Positions 1 to 9,337 of a stretch of DNA of 64,000 nucleotides are shown one piece after another; within the stretch, counting starts at the first letter, position 1; every line of letters starts with the position of its first letter. The translations under genes were made by a program, and so were the position numbers. This DNA is from Metabacillus lacus (GTDB taxonomy: Bacteria; Bacillota; Bacilli; Bacillales; Bacillaceae), in contig NZ_WKKI01000005.1 of the NCBI RefSeq assembly GCF_009674805.1, positions 1 through 64,000 of the forward strand. The letters run 5' to 3'. A model generated the notes under the pieces. That model saw nothing but the letters and a program-made list of their open reading frames with translations, was not told the origin of the DNA and did no database searches.

Positions 1-205
1 TCCTTTATTAGAAGTCACGGATAACGTGGGTTTAGCTTCTAGTTTAGGAGATTTTTTTGCATTCGTCCATAAAAAATCCCCCTATAATTTCAATTAATAG
101 AGGGTAATTAAATTGATCTTTTGGCCTGTGGATACATATGCAATGATAGTGGAAAAATTCAGCCTATACACCTAGAAAACTGCTAAATGGATGATTTTCA
201 GCAGC

Positions 206-689
206 TTAAGCGGAATTCATTCCCTTATTTCCCCTTTGAAATGCCCTATTTTGAAATGTAACCGGAATTCTTACGCTTATTTTTTCTTTGTTGGGATATG
301 GCGTCTTGTGGATTTAGAATTCATAACCGATTTCTTTAGAACGATTATTCAGTAGCTGAAAACAATGTTGCGCAAGAGTGAATAATAGGACTCTTCCTTT
401 TTACACAATTATACAGACTTAATCCATTGTTTAATAGATTTCTATTGATTTTAAACTTTTGTCATCATTACTTATATCCATGATGACCCTGGTCTGCTAA
501 ATAGCCGTAACATTTCCGCTTATTGGATAAATAGCATAAAAAAAGCCCTGTATAACCGGAGGTATTCCGTCTATGGATCTCAAAGCAGCATAAAATAAGG
601 GTTTTTAGGAGCATAACCGGAAAAGCTACCCTTATTTTCACTAAAGCAAGCACCCTTTCACATTTAACCGGAAAGGCTCCGCTTATTTT
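206..689. repeat. Cluster of short imperfect palindromes in the first intergenic gap
   Basis: The first 923 bases contain no convincing gene. Five short imperfect palindromes of the form (T)AACCGGA or TAAGCGGA, 4-8 bases, then a degenerate TCCGCTTAT lie near 206-229, 258-282, 552-575, 611-636 and 663-689. The stretch 552-636 has the same order of parts as the module at 22883-22976: ATA-ACCGGA arm, TCCGTCTAT arm, CTCAAA core, TTTTAGG, then a second ACCGGA...CTTAT palindrome. I see nothing else in 1-205 or 690-808. Confidence 0.7.
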
Positions 690-811
690 GCTTCCGCAAA
701 TTACATGCAGTTCAATTTGCAGACCATCAATACCTGCTGATCGTCGACAATATTATGAAGAAATGAGGTATAAATAAATCAATAAATCAGTAGTACCTTA
801 TATAACAAAAA

Positions 812-850
812 AAATGCTTATCAATTCTAGTAACAAATTGATAAGCATTT
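812..850 (-). terminator. Terminator of yhgE
   Basis: Fifteen-base perfect stem (AAATGCTTATCAATT against AATTGATAAGCATTT) with a 9-base loop. On the minus strand it is followed by a long T run, so it ends the yhgE transcript. Confidence 0.85.
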
Positions 851-923
851 TTTAATGTTTGCGATAAGTAACGAACCCGTTACCCGCAGGAAACCCCTGC
901 TCTTCATCTATCTCTTCTATTGC

Positions 924-3485
924 TTATTCAGCAACAGGATCCAGCTTTACGACCTCTTGTTGTGCATTCTTTCTTTTACGCAATACCGCAGTAAAATACA
1001 AAAATGTTCCAAGCATACATGCTGATGCGAAGCTTAGCAATATCCATGCCTGTGACCACATAAAACCATGATCACCGGTTGAAATAACCGCTTTAAACCC
1101 TGCAACTGAGTAGGTCATTGGCAGCCATTCATGAAATGACTGCAGTGGTAAAGGTATCAATTCCAAAGGAAAAGTTCCGGCACTCGTTGTCAGCTGAAGT
1201 ATTAAAATCAGGATTGCAGCAAAGCGGCCGGGATCTCCCAAAGAAGTGACAAGAAATTGGATTAGAGCTATAAATGTGATGCTTGTGATTATACTGAACA
1301 GGATAAATAATCCCGTATGCTGCACCTCAATACCCAGGCCGAACAATAAGATGGCGTCCGCAATTAAAGCCTGTATCACACCAACCACTGCCAGAATACC
1401 GAACTTGCTTAGGAACCATCCAAAACCTGATGAGGGAGTTCCTGCCGGTTCCCTTAAAGGAAATACAATAGAAAGTAGAAGAGCTCCGACAAACAGGCCG
1501 AGAGAAATGAAATAAGGGGCAAAGCCGGTACCGTAGTTAGGAACAGCATTGATCCTTTCATTTTTTATCTCAACAGGTTTAGATACCATGCTGTACAAAT
1601 CTTCGGAACCATTCACTTCGCTGGTTGCTTTTGCAGCATCTGCCAGTTTTCCTGACAATTCACCAGTCCCTTCTGCCAGTTGAGCGGCACCATCATTCAA
1701 AGCACCGGCGCCATCTGCCAGCTGTGAGGATCCTTTTTGAAGCTCATTGGATCCTTCTGCAAGCCTGCTGATTCCGGATGAAAGCTCTCTGCTTCCTCCT
1801 GCAAGCATGCCAGAGCCTGCTTTTGCTTCTGCAAGCTTTTCAGAAAGTGTCATATGGCCATCTGAAAGTTCCCCAAGGCCGGACTGTAGTCCCGAAGCCC
1901 CTGCATACAGCTGCTCTTGTCCGGCTGTTACCCTGTCAATTCCGTTACTAAGAGCTTCGCTGCCTTTACTCAGCTGTGCAGCTCCCGCAGCAAGCCTTTC
2001 CTGACCCTCAGCCGCTTTTGCAATTCCTTCCTGAAGAGCAGCCTGCCCGTTCTGAAGCTCCTTCGCTCCCTTATAAAGTGATTCCTGTCCGGCTGCAGCC
2101 CTGCTAAGTCCTTCTGCAAGGGCTGACTGTCCTTGCTGCAGCTCCAGCATTTTAGCAGACAGCTCACCTGCTCCCCCGCTCAGCTGCTCAGTTCCTTGGG
2201 CAAGTTTCCCAAGGTTTCCTTCCAAAGACCTGCTGCCTTCTGTTAACGCTTTGAGAGAAGCAGACAGCTCCTGCCTCTGAGTTTCTGGAAGAGAATCAAG
2301 GGCAGGCATCAGCGCCTGCAAGCTGGAAGATAACTGCTCCAGCCCTTCCGCTATTTCTTTTGCCCCCTGCTGAGCCTGCTTATTTCCTTCTGATGCCTTT
2401 TGCAGTTCAGAAGAAAGCCTGTCTGCACCCCCGCTGATGTTTTTCGTACCTTCTGTCAGAAGAGGGGCGTTCTTCTCCATTTCTCTCAAGCCTGAAAGCG
2501 ACTGAGACAAACCGTCGGCAAGGGAGCCTGTTCCTTCAGTCAGTGCAGGTACCTTAGCCTCCATTTCTTTCATTCCGGCCAAAGAGGCATTCAGCCCGCT
2601 GTAAAGCCGGCTTGATCCCTCTGTTAGTGCAGGGCTTTTTTCCTGCATTTCTTTCAGCCCGCTGAGAGAGCTTGCAAGCCCTCCGCTAAGCTGTGCAGAT
2701 CCTTCTGCTGCCTGTTCCGTTCCCAGAGAAAGCTTTCTCTGCCCTTCCTGAAGCTGCCCAAGCCCTTGTTCCAAAGACGTTACGCCCTCTGTGACATCTT
2801 CTGCTCCGCCGGAAGCAGCAGCAAGGCCGTCTTTAAAGGTAATTGAGCTTTCAGCAAGCAATTGAAGGTTTTCTTTGATTGCTCTTGTGCCGTTTTCAAC
2901 CTCAGAAGAACCTTCCGAAAGTCTTTCAGCCCCTTCACTTGCCTGCCATAAGCCGTCTCCCAGCTTCTCAATATTGGCAAATATGCCCTCAGCATACGTT
3001 TTAGTTAACTCTGCCGAAACTTCACCTTTTATGCGGTCAACTGCTGTTTCGCCAATCTGGGCGGAAAGAAAATTAAACCCTTCGTTCGGCGTATATACCA
3101 GCTCAATTTTTTCAGGGTGCTCATTCAGAAGCGTCACAGCATTGCTGGATGCATCTTCAGGGATTTCAATCAACATATAATATTCCTGATTTTTCAGACC
3201 CTGTTCTCCCTTTTGGCGGTCTACAAACTTCCACTGAAACTGGTCGTTCTCCTTCAGCTTTTCAACCAAATCGCTTCCTACTTGTACATTCTTCCCCTGA
3301 AGTTGAGCACCACTGTCCTCATTCACAACCGCTACCGGAAGTTCACTCAGCTGGCTGTAGGGATCCCAGAAAGCCCAGAGAAACATTCCGCTGTACAAAA
3401 CAGGTATAAACAAGACAGCAATAACGGGAATCAGCACTTTCCTATTTGTTAAAAGTGCTTTCCATTCTTTCAGCAACATTGACAT
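924..3485 (-). CDS. yhgE: YhgE/Pip-type ABC-2-like membrane protein
   Basis: Large integral membrane protein of the YhgE/Pip family (853 residues), distantly related to ABC-2 permeases and type VII secretion-associated EsaA/phage-infection proteins; its transported substrate is not established. One N-terminal membrane segment (about residues 17-40) precedes an extracytoplasmic part. The centre (about 180-670) is an extended run of Gly-x-x-x-Leu heptad-like repeats, including three tandem 28-residue repeats at 273-356. The C-terminal 150 residues hold five or six membrane segments. The ATG at 3485 has a GGAGGAG ribosome site. A regulator gene, yhgD, lies just upstream on the same strand, and a palindromic operator sits in the 70-bp gap. 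Confidence 0.88.
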   Translation of the reverse strand: MSMLLKEWKALLTNRKVLIPVIAVLFIPVLYSGMFLWAFWDPYSQLSELPVAVVNEDSGAQLQGKNVQVGSDLVEKLKENDQFQWKFVDRQKGEQGLKNQEYYMLIEIPEDASSNAVTLLNEHPEKIELVYTPNEGFNFLSAQIGETAVDRIKGEVSAELTKTYAEGIFANIEKLGDGLWQASEGAERLSEGSSEVENGTRAIKENLQLLAESSITFKDGLAAASGGAEDVTEGVTSLEQGLGQLQEGQRKLSLGTEQAAEGSAQLSGGLASSLSGLKEMQEKSPALTEGSSRLYSGLNASLAGMKEMEAKVPALTEGTGSLADGLSQSLSGLREMEKNAPLLTEGTKNISGGADRLSSELQKASEGNKQAQQGAKEIAEGLEQLSSSLQALMPALDSLPETQRQELSASLKALTEGSRSLEGNLGKLAQGTEQLSGGAGELSAKMLELQQGQSALAEGLSRAAAGQESLYKGAKELQNGQAALQEGIAKAAEGQERLAAGAAQLSKGSEALSNGIDRVTAGQEQLYAGASGLQSGLGELSDGHMTLSEKLAEAKAGSGMLAGGSRELSSGISRLAEGSNELQKGSSQLADGAGALNDGAAQLAEGTGELSGKLADAAKATSEVNGSEDLYSMVSKPVEIKNERINAVPNYGTGFAPYFISLGLFVGALLLSIVFPLREPAGTPSSGFGWFLSKFGILAVVGVIQALIADAILLFGLGIEVQHTGLFILFSIITSITFIALIQFLVTSLGDPGRFAAILILILQLTTSAGTFPLELIPLPLQSFHEWLPMTYSVAGFKAVISTGDHGFMWSQAWILLSFASACMLGTFLYFTAVLRKRKNAQQEVVKLDPVAE

Positions 3486-3507
3486 CTTTTCTCCTCCAAT
3501 TACTAAT

Positions 3508-3530
3508 TGACCATATTGTTCATTTGGTCA
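3508..3530. promoter_or_regulatory. Probable YhgD operator before yhgE
   Basis: Inverted repeat TGACC-N13-GGTCA between yhgD and the yhgE ribosome site. The same arms with the same 13-base spacer occur at 4150-4172 upstream of yhgD; the two 23-mers agree at 17 positions when the first is read on the minus strand. Sites of this size and symmetry are typical for TetR-family dimers. Confidence 0.65.
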
Positions 3531-3555
3531 TTTTTCTTCAAAAATCAAGGATCAT

Positions 3556-4128
3556 CTATTTTGATAATCCTTTCAGCAGGTAAAGCTCAAAATATTTCGC
3601 TATTTGTTCCTTCTCAAGAGGAGCGTGCTGCTTTTCCCAATCAAAAATCAGCGATATATACAATTTCAGCATCACAAAGGCAGTCAATTCAGGATCACAG
3701 TCCTGCAGTTCTCCTTTTTGAATTGCAACAGAAATTCTTGACTTAATATGATCAATGATCATCTTTTCAAGACGCTGTACAACCTCCTGTACCGCAGGTG
3801 TCCCCAGCTCCGCGCTTTCCTGAAATATTTTAATGGTGAGCTGGTGCTTTCTTCGGTATTCCAAAATTCTGTACAAAGCACGGTGAACATTTTCAAAAAA
3901 AGAGCTGTTCTGGTCTATTGCTTTATCTGCTTCATCCCGCATTTCTTTCAGGAGTGATGACACAATCTCATCGAACAATTCTTCTTTGTTTTTAAAAAAG
4001 GTATATATTGTTCCTTTCCCTACATTTGCCAATCTGGCAACCTGTTCCATTGTTGTGGCTTTATAGCCATACTGCGCAAATGAATTTGCGGCCGCCTCCA
4101 AGATCAGCTGCTTGCGGTCTACACTCAA
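3556..4128 (-). CDS. yhgD: TetR/AcrR-family transcriptional regulator
   Basis: DNA-binding repressor of the TetR/AcrR family, 190 residues. The N-terminal helix-turn-helix is clear (FAQYGYKATTMEQVARLANV followed by GKGTIYTFFKNKEELF, about residues 14-50); the C-terminal part is a ligand-binding helical domain of unknown specificity. I chose the TTG at 4128 because AGGGGG lies 8-9 bases upstream and the protein then begins SVDRK like its relatives. The ATG at 4188 would add 20 atypical residues and would place the palindromic operator at 4150-4172 inside the coding sequence. It probably represses itself and yhgE, the next gene on the same strand. Confidence 0.85.
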   Translation of the reverse strand: MSVDRKQLILEAAANSFAQYGYKATTMEQVARLANVGKGTIYTFFKNKEELFDEIVSSLLKEMRDEADKAIDQNSSFFENVHRALYRILEYRRKHQLTIKIFQESAELGTPAVQEVVQRLEKMIIDHIKSRISVAIQKGELQDCDPELTAFVMLKLYISLIFDWEKQHAPLEKEQIAKYFELYLLKGLSK

Positions 4129-4149
4129 TCTTTCAACCCCCTGACGAAA

Positions 4150-4172
4150 TGACCGAATGTGAATTCTGGTCA
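4150..4172. promoter_or_regulatory. Probable YhgD autoregulatory operator
   Basis: Palindrome TGACC-N13-GGTCA about 20 bases upstream of the TTG start of yhgD. On the minus strand a candidate promoter (TTGCTT, 17 bases, TTAAAT) ends just before it, so bound repressor would cover the start of transcription. Confidence 0.6.
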
Positions 4173-4203
4173 AAAATAAATTTAACACACTTCACTGAAT
4201 GTA

Positions 4204-4244
4204 AGCAAGAAAAACCTTTCCCGCTTGAGAAAGGTTTTCTTGCT
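4204..4244 (-). terminator. Terminator of the hem operon
   Basis: Sixteen-base near-perfect stem (AGCAAGAAAACCTTTC arms) just past the hemY stop, with a T-rich 3' arm on the minus strand. It separates the heme operon from yhgD. Confidence 0.75.
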
Positions 4245-4252
4245 GAATGTAT

Positions 4253-5653
4253 TTATTTCTTGCTCAAAAAGAAAACCGTCTGCTTTACTGCCGCTATGCC
4301 TTGATCTATACAGTCCGGAAGGCCAATTCCCTCATAGGAAGAACCGGCAAGGAAAACACCAGGATATTGCTGTGTCATTGCTTCCTTTATTTCCGTGATT
4401 CTTTCTTTATGGCCAAGGCCGTATTGAGGCATTGCCTGCTTCCATCTTGATACATAGTAAAAGTCAGGCTCTCCTTCTATATGGATAATTCTTTGCAAAT
4501 CCTCCAGAACAGCTTTTACAATGACATCATCCGGCTGATCTACAATCGCCTCTTCTCCTGCCTTTCCAACATAAGCGCGCAGGAGGACCTTGCCTTCCGG
4601 CGCAGTATGAGGCCACTTTTTGTCAGTCCATGTACAGGCAGTGATAGTGTAATCACTGTTCCTGGAAACCACAAAGCCGGTACCTTCCTTGTCCATGCTG
4701 ACAGCTTCCTTTGGAAACGCCATAGCTACTGTTGCTACAGATGTAGCTTTCATGCTCTTTAAATAGTCAAAAGCAGGATCCTCTCCGAACATGGCTGGAA
4801 CGGACAGATGCGGTGAAGTCACAATGACTGAATCAGCAGCGATGCTTTCTCCATTATTTAACTGAAGACTGTACGCGTGCTCTTCCTTTTGAATGGACAC
4901 CACTCTGATTCCTTTCCGAATCTCCGTATCTGTCAGATGCTCCTCCATTGTTTTTACAAGCGTTTGAAGCCCGCTCTTAAACGTTTGGAATATCCCCTTT
5001 TTCACAGAATGCTTTTGATTGGATGAAGGGGTGCTTTTTTTCATTCCCAGTATCAGGCTTCCGTGCTTTTGCTCAACTTCATAAAATTGAGGAAAAGTTG
5101 ACATCAGGCTGAGCTGATCTATATCTCCGGCATATATACCTGAAAGCAGAGGCTCTATGAGATTTTCTACTACCTCATTTCCAAGTCTTCTTCTAAAGAA
5201 ATGGCCAAGTGACTGATCTCCCGCCACCTTTTTTGCCGGCATAACAAAATCAGCTGCTGCTCTTGCTTTTCCTGTAAGGCTGAACATGGAGTTTGCAACA
5301 AAAGGCTTTACCTTCGTCGGTATCCCCATCACTGCTCCTTCCGGAATCGGATGCAATCCGCCTTTCACGAGAACAAAGGATCTTCCGGTAGCGTTATTAA
5401 CCAGTTCACTGCCAAGGCCCAGCTCTTTGGCCAGGTTGGGAGCACTTGCTTTCCGCTCCAGAAAAGAATCCGGTCCGCGTTCAATAATAAACCCATCCCG
5501 GTAAACAGTCTGTATTTTGCCGCCAAGCTTTGGACCAGCCTCCAGCAGCGTAATATCCAAAGAAAGATTCTGCTCTGCTTTTTCTTTCTGCAAATAGTAT
5601 GCTGCTGCAAGGCCAGTCAGTCCTCCGCCAATTATCACTATCTTTTTACTCAA
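4253..5653 (-). CDS. hemY: Coproporphyrinogen III oxidase (oxygen-dependent, FAD)
   Basis: HemY/CgoX oxidises coproporphyrinogen III to coproporphyrin III in the coproporphyrin-dependent heme pathway of Gram-positive bacteria. The 466-residue protein has the N-terminal FAD-binding dinucleotide fold (IIGGGLTGLAAAYYLQ from residue 7) and a C-terminal FAD motif (LAGSSYEGIGLPDCIDQG). The start is a TTG at 5653 with GAAGG about 9 bases upstream; no ATG gives the conserved MSKKIVIIGGG start. It is the last gene of hemE-hemH-hemY, 117 bp after hemH, and is followed by a terminator. Confidence 0.93.
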   Translation of the reverse strand: MSKKIVIIGGGLTGLAAAYYLQKEKAEQNLSLDITLLEAGPKLGGKIQTVYRDGFIIERGPDSFLERKASAPNLAKELGLGSELVNNATGRSFVLVKGGLHPIPEGAVMGIPTKVKPFVANSMFSLTGKARAAADFVMPAKKVAGDQSLGHFFRRRLGNEVVENLIEPLLSGIYAGDIDQLSLMSTFPQFYEVEQKHGSLILGMKKSTPSSNQKHSVKKGIFQTFKSGLQTLVKTMEEHLTDTEIRKGIRVVSIQKEEHAYSLQLNNGESIAADSVIVTSPHLSVPAMFGEDPAFDYLKSMKATSVATVAMAFPKEAVSMDKEGTGFVVSRNSDYTITACTWTDKKWPHTAPEGKVLLRAYVGKAGEEAIVDQPDDVIVKAVLEDLQRIIHIEGEPDFYYVSRWKQAMPQYGLGHKERITEIKEAMTQQYPGVFLAGSSYEGIGLPDCIDQGIAAVKQTVFFLSKK

Positions 5654-5770
5654 GGTGATCGCCTTCTTTTTCTGGTTCTGTTGTGATCAGCCGCTTTATT
5701 TAGGTCAGAAGTCACTCTATACATCTTTCCTGCCATGCAACAAAGATGCAGCAGCCATTTAACAAACAGA

Positions 5771-6703
5771 TTATTTATTCAGCTGCTTCATTACAACAGC
5801 AGCCAATGTGTCAATAAACTCGGGCTTTGCATTCGGCATTTCCGGCCGGTAGTAAGAAGCACCAATTTCATCGGTTACTACCTTGCACTCATAATCATTG
5901 TCATAAAGCACTTCAAGGTGGTCAGCCACAAATCCTACAGGGATATAAACAAAAGCGGTGTATCCTTTTTCGTTATGCAGATCCCTTGTTAAATCCTGCA
6001 CATCCGGCCCCAGCCATGGTTCAGGAGTATTTCCTGCACTTTGCCAGCCAACTTCGTAGTTTTGAATTCCTGCTCCCTCTGCAATCAATTTAGCCGTTTC
6101 TTCTAATTGCTGCGGATATGGATCTCCAGCTGAAATGATTTTTTCAGGAAGGCTGTGCGCTGATACAATCAGGACCGCCTTTTCCCGTTCTTGTTGCGTC
6201 ATGGAAGCATAAGTGTCCGACACTTGTTTCACCCAGTAATCAATAAACTTAGGCTCTTCATACCAGCTTTCAACCGAAGTGATGCTGAGTCCGCCAATCC
6301 GTTCCGCTTCCTCTTTTGCACGGCCGTTATATGATTTTACACTGAAGGTAGAAAAATGAGGCGCAAGAACAATGCTTACCGCTTCTTCAATTCCATCTCT
6401 TTTCATGTTCTGAACAGCATCTTCCACAAATGGCTCAATGTGTTTTAAGCCAAGATACATGTGAAATTCAATATCTTCCTGAATGCTGTTAAGATGTGCC
6501 TCAAGCTTTTCCGCTTGTTCCAGAGTGATTTTGGCAAGCGGAGAGATTCCGCCGATTGCTTCATAGCGGTCTTTTAAATCCTGAAGGCTTTCCTCACTCG
6601 GCTTCCGCCCGTGCCTGATATGCGTATAGTATCTTTCAATATCTTCTTCTTTATATGGAGTCCCGTAAGCCATAACAAGAAGGCCCATTTTCTTTCTTGC
6701 CAC
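5771..6703 (-). CDS. hemH: Coproporphyrin III ferrochelatase
   Basis: HemH/CpfC inserts ferrous iron into coproporphyrin III to give coproheme. The protein is 310 residues, the usual length for the monomeric Firmicute enzyme, with the conserved histidine motif LAPHFSTFS and the acidic stretch [12 protein letters not shown] that form the metal site. I chose the GTG at 6703: AGAGGTG lies 7 bases upstream and it yields the conserved N-terminus (M)[15 protein letters not shown]. The upstream ATG at 6724 has no ribosome site. It sits between hemE and hemY on the minus strand. Confidence 0.93.
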   Translation of the reverse strand: MARKKMGLLVMAYGTPYKEEDIERYYTHIRHGRKPSEESLQDLKDRYEAIGGISPLAKITLEQAEKLEAHLNSIQEDIEFHMYLGLKHIEPFVEDAVQNMKRDGIEEAVSIVLAPHFSTFSVKSYNGRAKEEAERIGGLSITSVESWYEEPKFIDYWVKQVSDTYASMTQQEREKAVLIVSAHSLPEKIISAGDPYPQQLEETAKLIAEGAGIQNYEVGWQSAGNTPEPWLGPDVQDLTRDLHNEKGYTAFVYIPVGFVADHLEVLYDNDYECKVVTDEIGASYYRPEMPNAKPEFIDTLAAVVMKQLNK

Positions 6704-6789
6704 TTTCAACACCTCTTTTATCAAAATAAGTAATGTTAAGCTATTTCTCTATTTTTACATTACGAATCCCAAAAAGCCAAAAAGGATGC

Positions 6790-7842
6790 TCAGCGGGACT
6801 GTTTTACTGAGGAGGAGTACTCATGAATGAAACTTGTCAGCTTTTTGAGCGTTTCCGGCTTTACCTCCGGAAAGACTCCATGGCCTAGGTTAAACAAGTA
6901 GCCGCTGCTCTGCATGCCCTGATCCAGAATGTGCTTTGTTTTTTCTTCAATCACTTCCCAAGGTGCAAGCAGGATGGCAGGATCAAGATTTCCCTGAAGC
7001 GTTTTCGTCAGCCCCAGCTCCCGTGCCTCTGAAACCTGCATCCTCCAGTCAAGACCAACAACATCAATAGGAAGATCATGCCATTCCTTTGCTAAATGGC
7101 TCGCTCCAACACCAAACATAATCAGCGGAACACCTTCTTCTCGCAGCTCAGAGAAAATCCGTTCCATAACCGGTTTTATAAAGTAGCGGTAATCAGCCAC
7201 ATTCAGGGCTCCAACCCAGGAATCAAAAATCTGGATTGCCTTTGCGCCTGCTTTGATCTGGGATTTCACATACACAATTGTTGTATCTGCAAGCTTGTCC
7301 ATTAAAGCAAACCAAGCTTTCGGCTCAGCATACATAAATGCCTTTGTTTTATTATAATTCTTGCTGGGACCGCCTTCTATCATATAGCTGGCAAGGGTAA
7401 AAGGCGCCCCGGCAAATCCGATAAGCGGCACGTTCAGCTGCTCTGTTGTCAGCAGCTTGATTGTATCAAGAACGTAAGGTACATCTTCTTCAGGGTGTAT
7501 CTCTCCAAGCTTTTCTATATCTTCCACCGAACGAATCGGGTTGCTGATCACTGGCCCAATGCCCGTTTTAATCTCGACGTCCACGCCAATTGCAGGCAGC
7601 GGAGTCATAATATCTTTATATAAAATTGCTGCATCCACGTCATACTGCTCAACAGGAAGCCGCGTCACATAAGCACACAGCTCTGGCTGGTGCGTAATCT
7701 CAAACAAGCTGTATTTTTCTTTCAAAGCTCGATACTCGGGCTGTGAACGTCCAGCCTGCCGCATATACCAAACCGGCACGTGCCCGGTCTCTTCGCCTCT
7801 GGCAGCTCTCAGGAAAGTATCGTTAAATGCTTTTGTTGTCAT
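6790..7842 (-). CDS. hemE: Uroporphyrinogen decarboxylase
   Basis: HemE removes four carboxyl groups from uroporphyrinogen III to make coproporphyrinogen III, the substrate of HemY. The 350-residue protein shows the signature [10 protein letters not shown] near the N-terminus and [16 protein letters not shown] in the middle. The ATG at 7842 has an AGAGGTGG ribosome site. It is the first gene of the heme operon. The T/A-rich stretch at 7860-7915 probably carries its promoter, but I see no convincing box pair. Confidence 0.94.
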   Translation of the reverse strand: MTTKAFNDTFLRAARGEETGHVPVWYMRQAGRSQPEYRALKEKYSLFEITHQPELCAYVTRLPVEQYDVDAAILYKDIMTPLPAIGVDVEIKTGIGPVISNPIRSVEDIEKLGEIHPEEDVPYVLDTIKLLTTEQLNVPLIGFAGAPFTLASYMIEGGPSKNYNKTKAFMYAEPKAWFALMDKLADTTIVYVKSQIKAGAKAIQIFDSWVGALNVADYRYFIKPVMERIFSELREEGVPLIMFGVGASHLAKEWHDLPIDVVGLDWRMQVSEARELGLTKTLQGNLDPAILLAPWEVIEEKTKHILDQGMQSSGYLFNLGHGVFPEVKPETLKKLTSFIHEYSSSVKQSR

Positions 7843-8035
7843 GGAAAATCCACCTCTCTATGTATAAAAAACCCTCTTTTATCCTATATTTGCTCTTTAC
7901 AATATAACCGTTTCCAAAGTTGATGTACAGGCAGGGGCAGCAAATGTCGATAAATTGTCTAAAACAACAACCCCGCAAACCCAAACCAATTCACCCTGAC
8001 CTCCCTTAATGTACCCTAAAGTGGACTGGGGAAAC

Positions 8036-8810
8036 AAGAAAAGCGGAACCGGCCTGCTCAGCCGCGACAAGCATAAGATGGCTTGGACGTAAGGGCGCTT
8101 TTTGCCCTTATGGCCGAGACAGCTTATGACCTCGAGCGGCTGGCCGGTGGAGCTGGACAATGAAGAAAAGCGCAGGCAGCTTGCCAGGCCCGACAAGCAT
8201 AAGACAGCTTGGATGGAAGGTCGCTCTTTGACCTTTTGGCCAAGATGGCTTATGACCTCGAGGGCCTAGCTGCCGGAGCTGGACAATGTAGAAAAGCGGA
8301 AGGCGCCTGTTCAGCGGCGACAAGCATAAGACAAGCATATCTAAAAGGCGCTCTTTGCCTTTTTGAGATGATTGGCTTATGACCTCGAGCCGCTGGCGCC
8401 TGGAGCTGGACAATGTAGAAAAGCGGAACCTTAGATAAAGGAAGTCATGCTAAGAGCGCCACGTCCTGTGGCAACGCATGACTGTCCGACGTCGTGTCGG
8501 CCTTCGACAAGCATAAGATGGCTTGGACGTAAGGGCGCTTTTTGCCCTTATGGCCGAGACAGCTTATGACCTCGAGCGGCTGGCCGGTGGAGCTGGACAA
8601 TGTAGAAAAGCGCAGGCAGCTTGCCAGGCCCGACAAGCATAAAGACAAGCATAACTAAAAGGCGCTCTTTGCCTTTTTGAGATGATTGGCTTATGACCTC
8701 GAGCCGCTGGCGCCTGGAGCTGGACAATGTAGAAAAGCGCAGGCAGCTTGCCAGGCCCGACAAGCATAAGACAAGCTGGAATGAAGGTTGTTCTTTGACC
8801 ATGTGCTTGC
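8036..8810. repeat. Tandem array of structured ~125-bp repeats with covarying stems
   Basis: Four full and two chimeric or truncated copies: about 8036-8164, 8165-8288, 8289-8415, 8416-8604 (5' arm replaced), 8605-8730 (chimeric) and 8731-8810 (truncated). Each reads: linker GTAGAAAAGCG, outer arm, ACAAGCATAAG, variable inner arm, hairpin with loop GCTYTTT, inner arm, CTTATGACCTCGAG, outer arm, GGAGCTGGACAAT. Outer arms differ between copies but pair within a copy: AGCCGC/GCGGCT with ACCGGCC/GGCCGGT; AGGCCC/GGGCCT with GGCAGCT/AGCTGCC; AGCGGC/GCCGCT with AGGCGCC/GGCGCCT. The apical stems AAGGGC/GCCCTT, AAGGTC/GACCTT and AAAGGC/GCCTTT also pair. Short minus-strand reading frames here are by-products of the repeat. 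Confidence 0.85.
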
Positions 8811-8885
8811 TTTTATCCTTATTTGAGGGCTGCGATCGAAAGGGACTTAACTTGTATCCTTGAATGAAGGCAGCCACCAAGGAAA

Positions 8886-9084
8886 AAATAAGCGGACAAA
8901 TTCCAGTTAACGCCAAAAATTCACTTATTTCCGGCTATATAAGGGAAGGATTTCCGGTTATTCCCTTAAAAGATATCCAATTTGAGCTTTTTCAGGTGCA
9001 TAGACGGAATTCCTCCGTCTATGAAAGGCTGTTTCCATGGAATTTTACGGTTAAGCGGAATTTCTACGCTTATTTGCTGGCCGA
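8886..9084. repeat. Inverted copy of the composite palindrome module
   Basis: The segment 8932-9023 matches the reverse complement of 22883-22976: GGCTATATAAGGGAAGGA, then TTTCCGGTTAT, TTAAAAG, TTGAGCTTTTT, and a TAGACGGAATTCCTCCGTCTA palindrome. Flanking palindromes AATAAGCGG... and TTAAGCGGAATTTC...CGCTTATT lie on either side. The remaining parts of the 7843-9337 gap (7860-8030 and 9085-9240) show no gene. Confidence 0.75.
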
Positions 9085-9256
9085 ACGAAGTGCTCCAACC
9101 GCAACTCATTTCCTAGTATGAGAGAACCAAGCGGAATAGTTCCTAGTAGCCCAAGTGCTTTTCTAGAAATCCCAACCGGAATAATAAATGCGAATAGCTT
9201 TTCCTATACTGTGCTAGTAATTCTTTTCCCACCCTGTTCAACTACTGCACAGCTCG

Positions 9257-9265
9257 TGTTATAAT
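9257..9265 (+). promoter_or_regulatory. Extended -10 promoter of the zinc-ribbon gene
   Basis: TGTTATAAT is an extended -10 element (TG, one base, TATAAT) about 70 bases before the ribosome site of the gene at 9338. The -35 region is weak (TTCAAC). Confidence 0.45.
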
Positions 9266-9337
9266 AAATTGCTTAGAATATTGAACGGAAGCTCGCAGGA
9301 GCCTACACAGTTCAATATCATTTGGAGGTATAAGTAG

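Noticed and set aside
7897-8916. Several overlapping minus-strand reading frames of 67-122 codons
   Set aside because: They are translations of the structured repeat units (LEVISCLGHKGKKRP-like strings recur in different frames), have no ribosome sites and are explained by the repeat.
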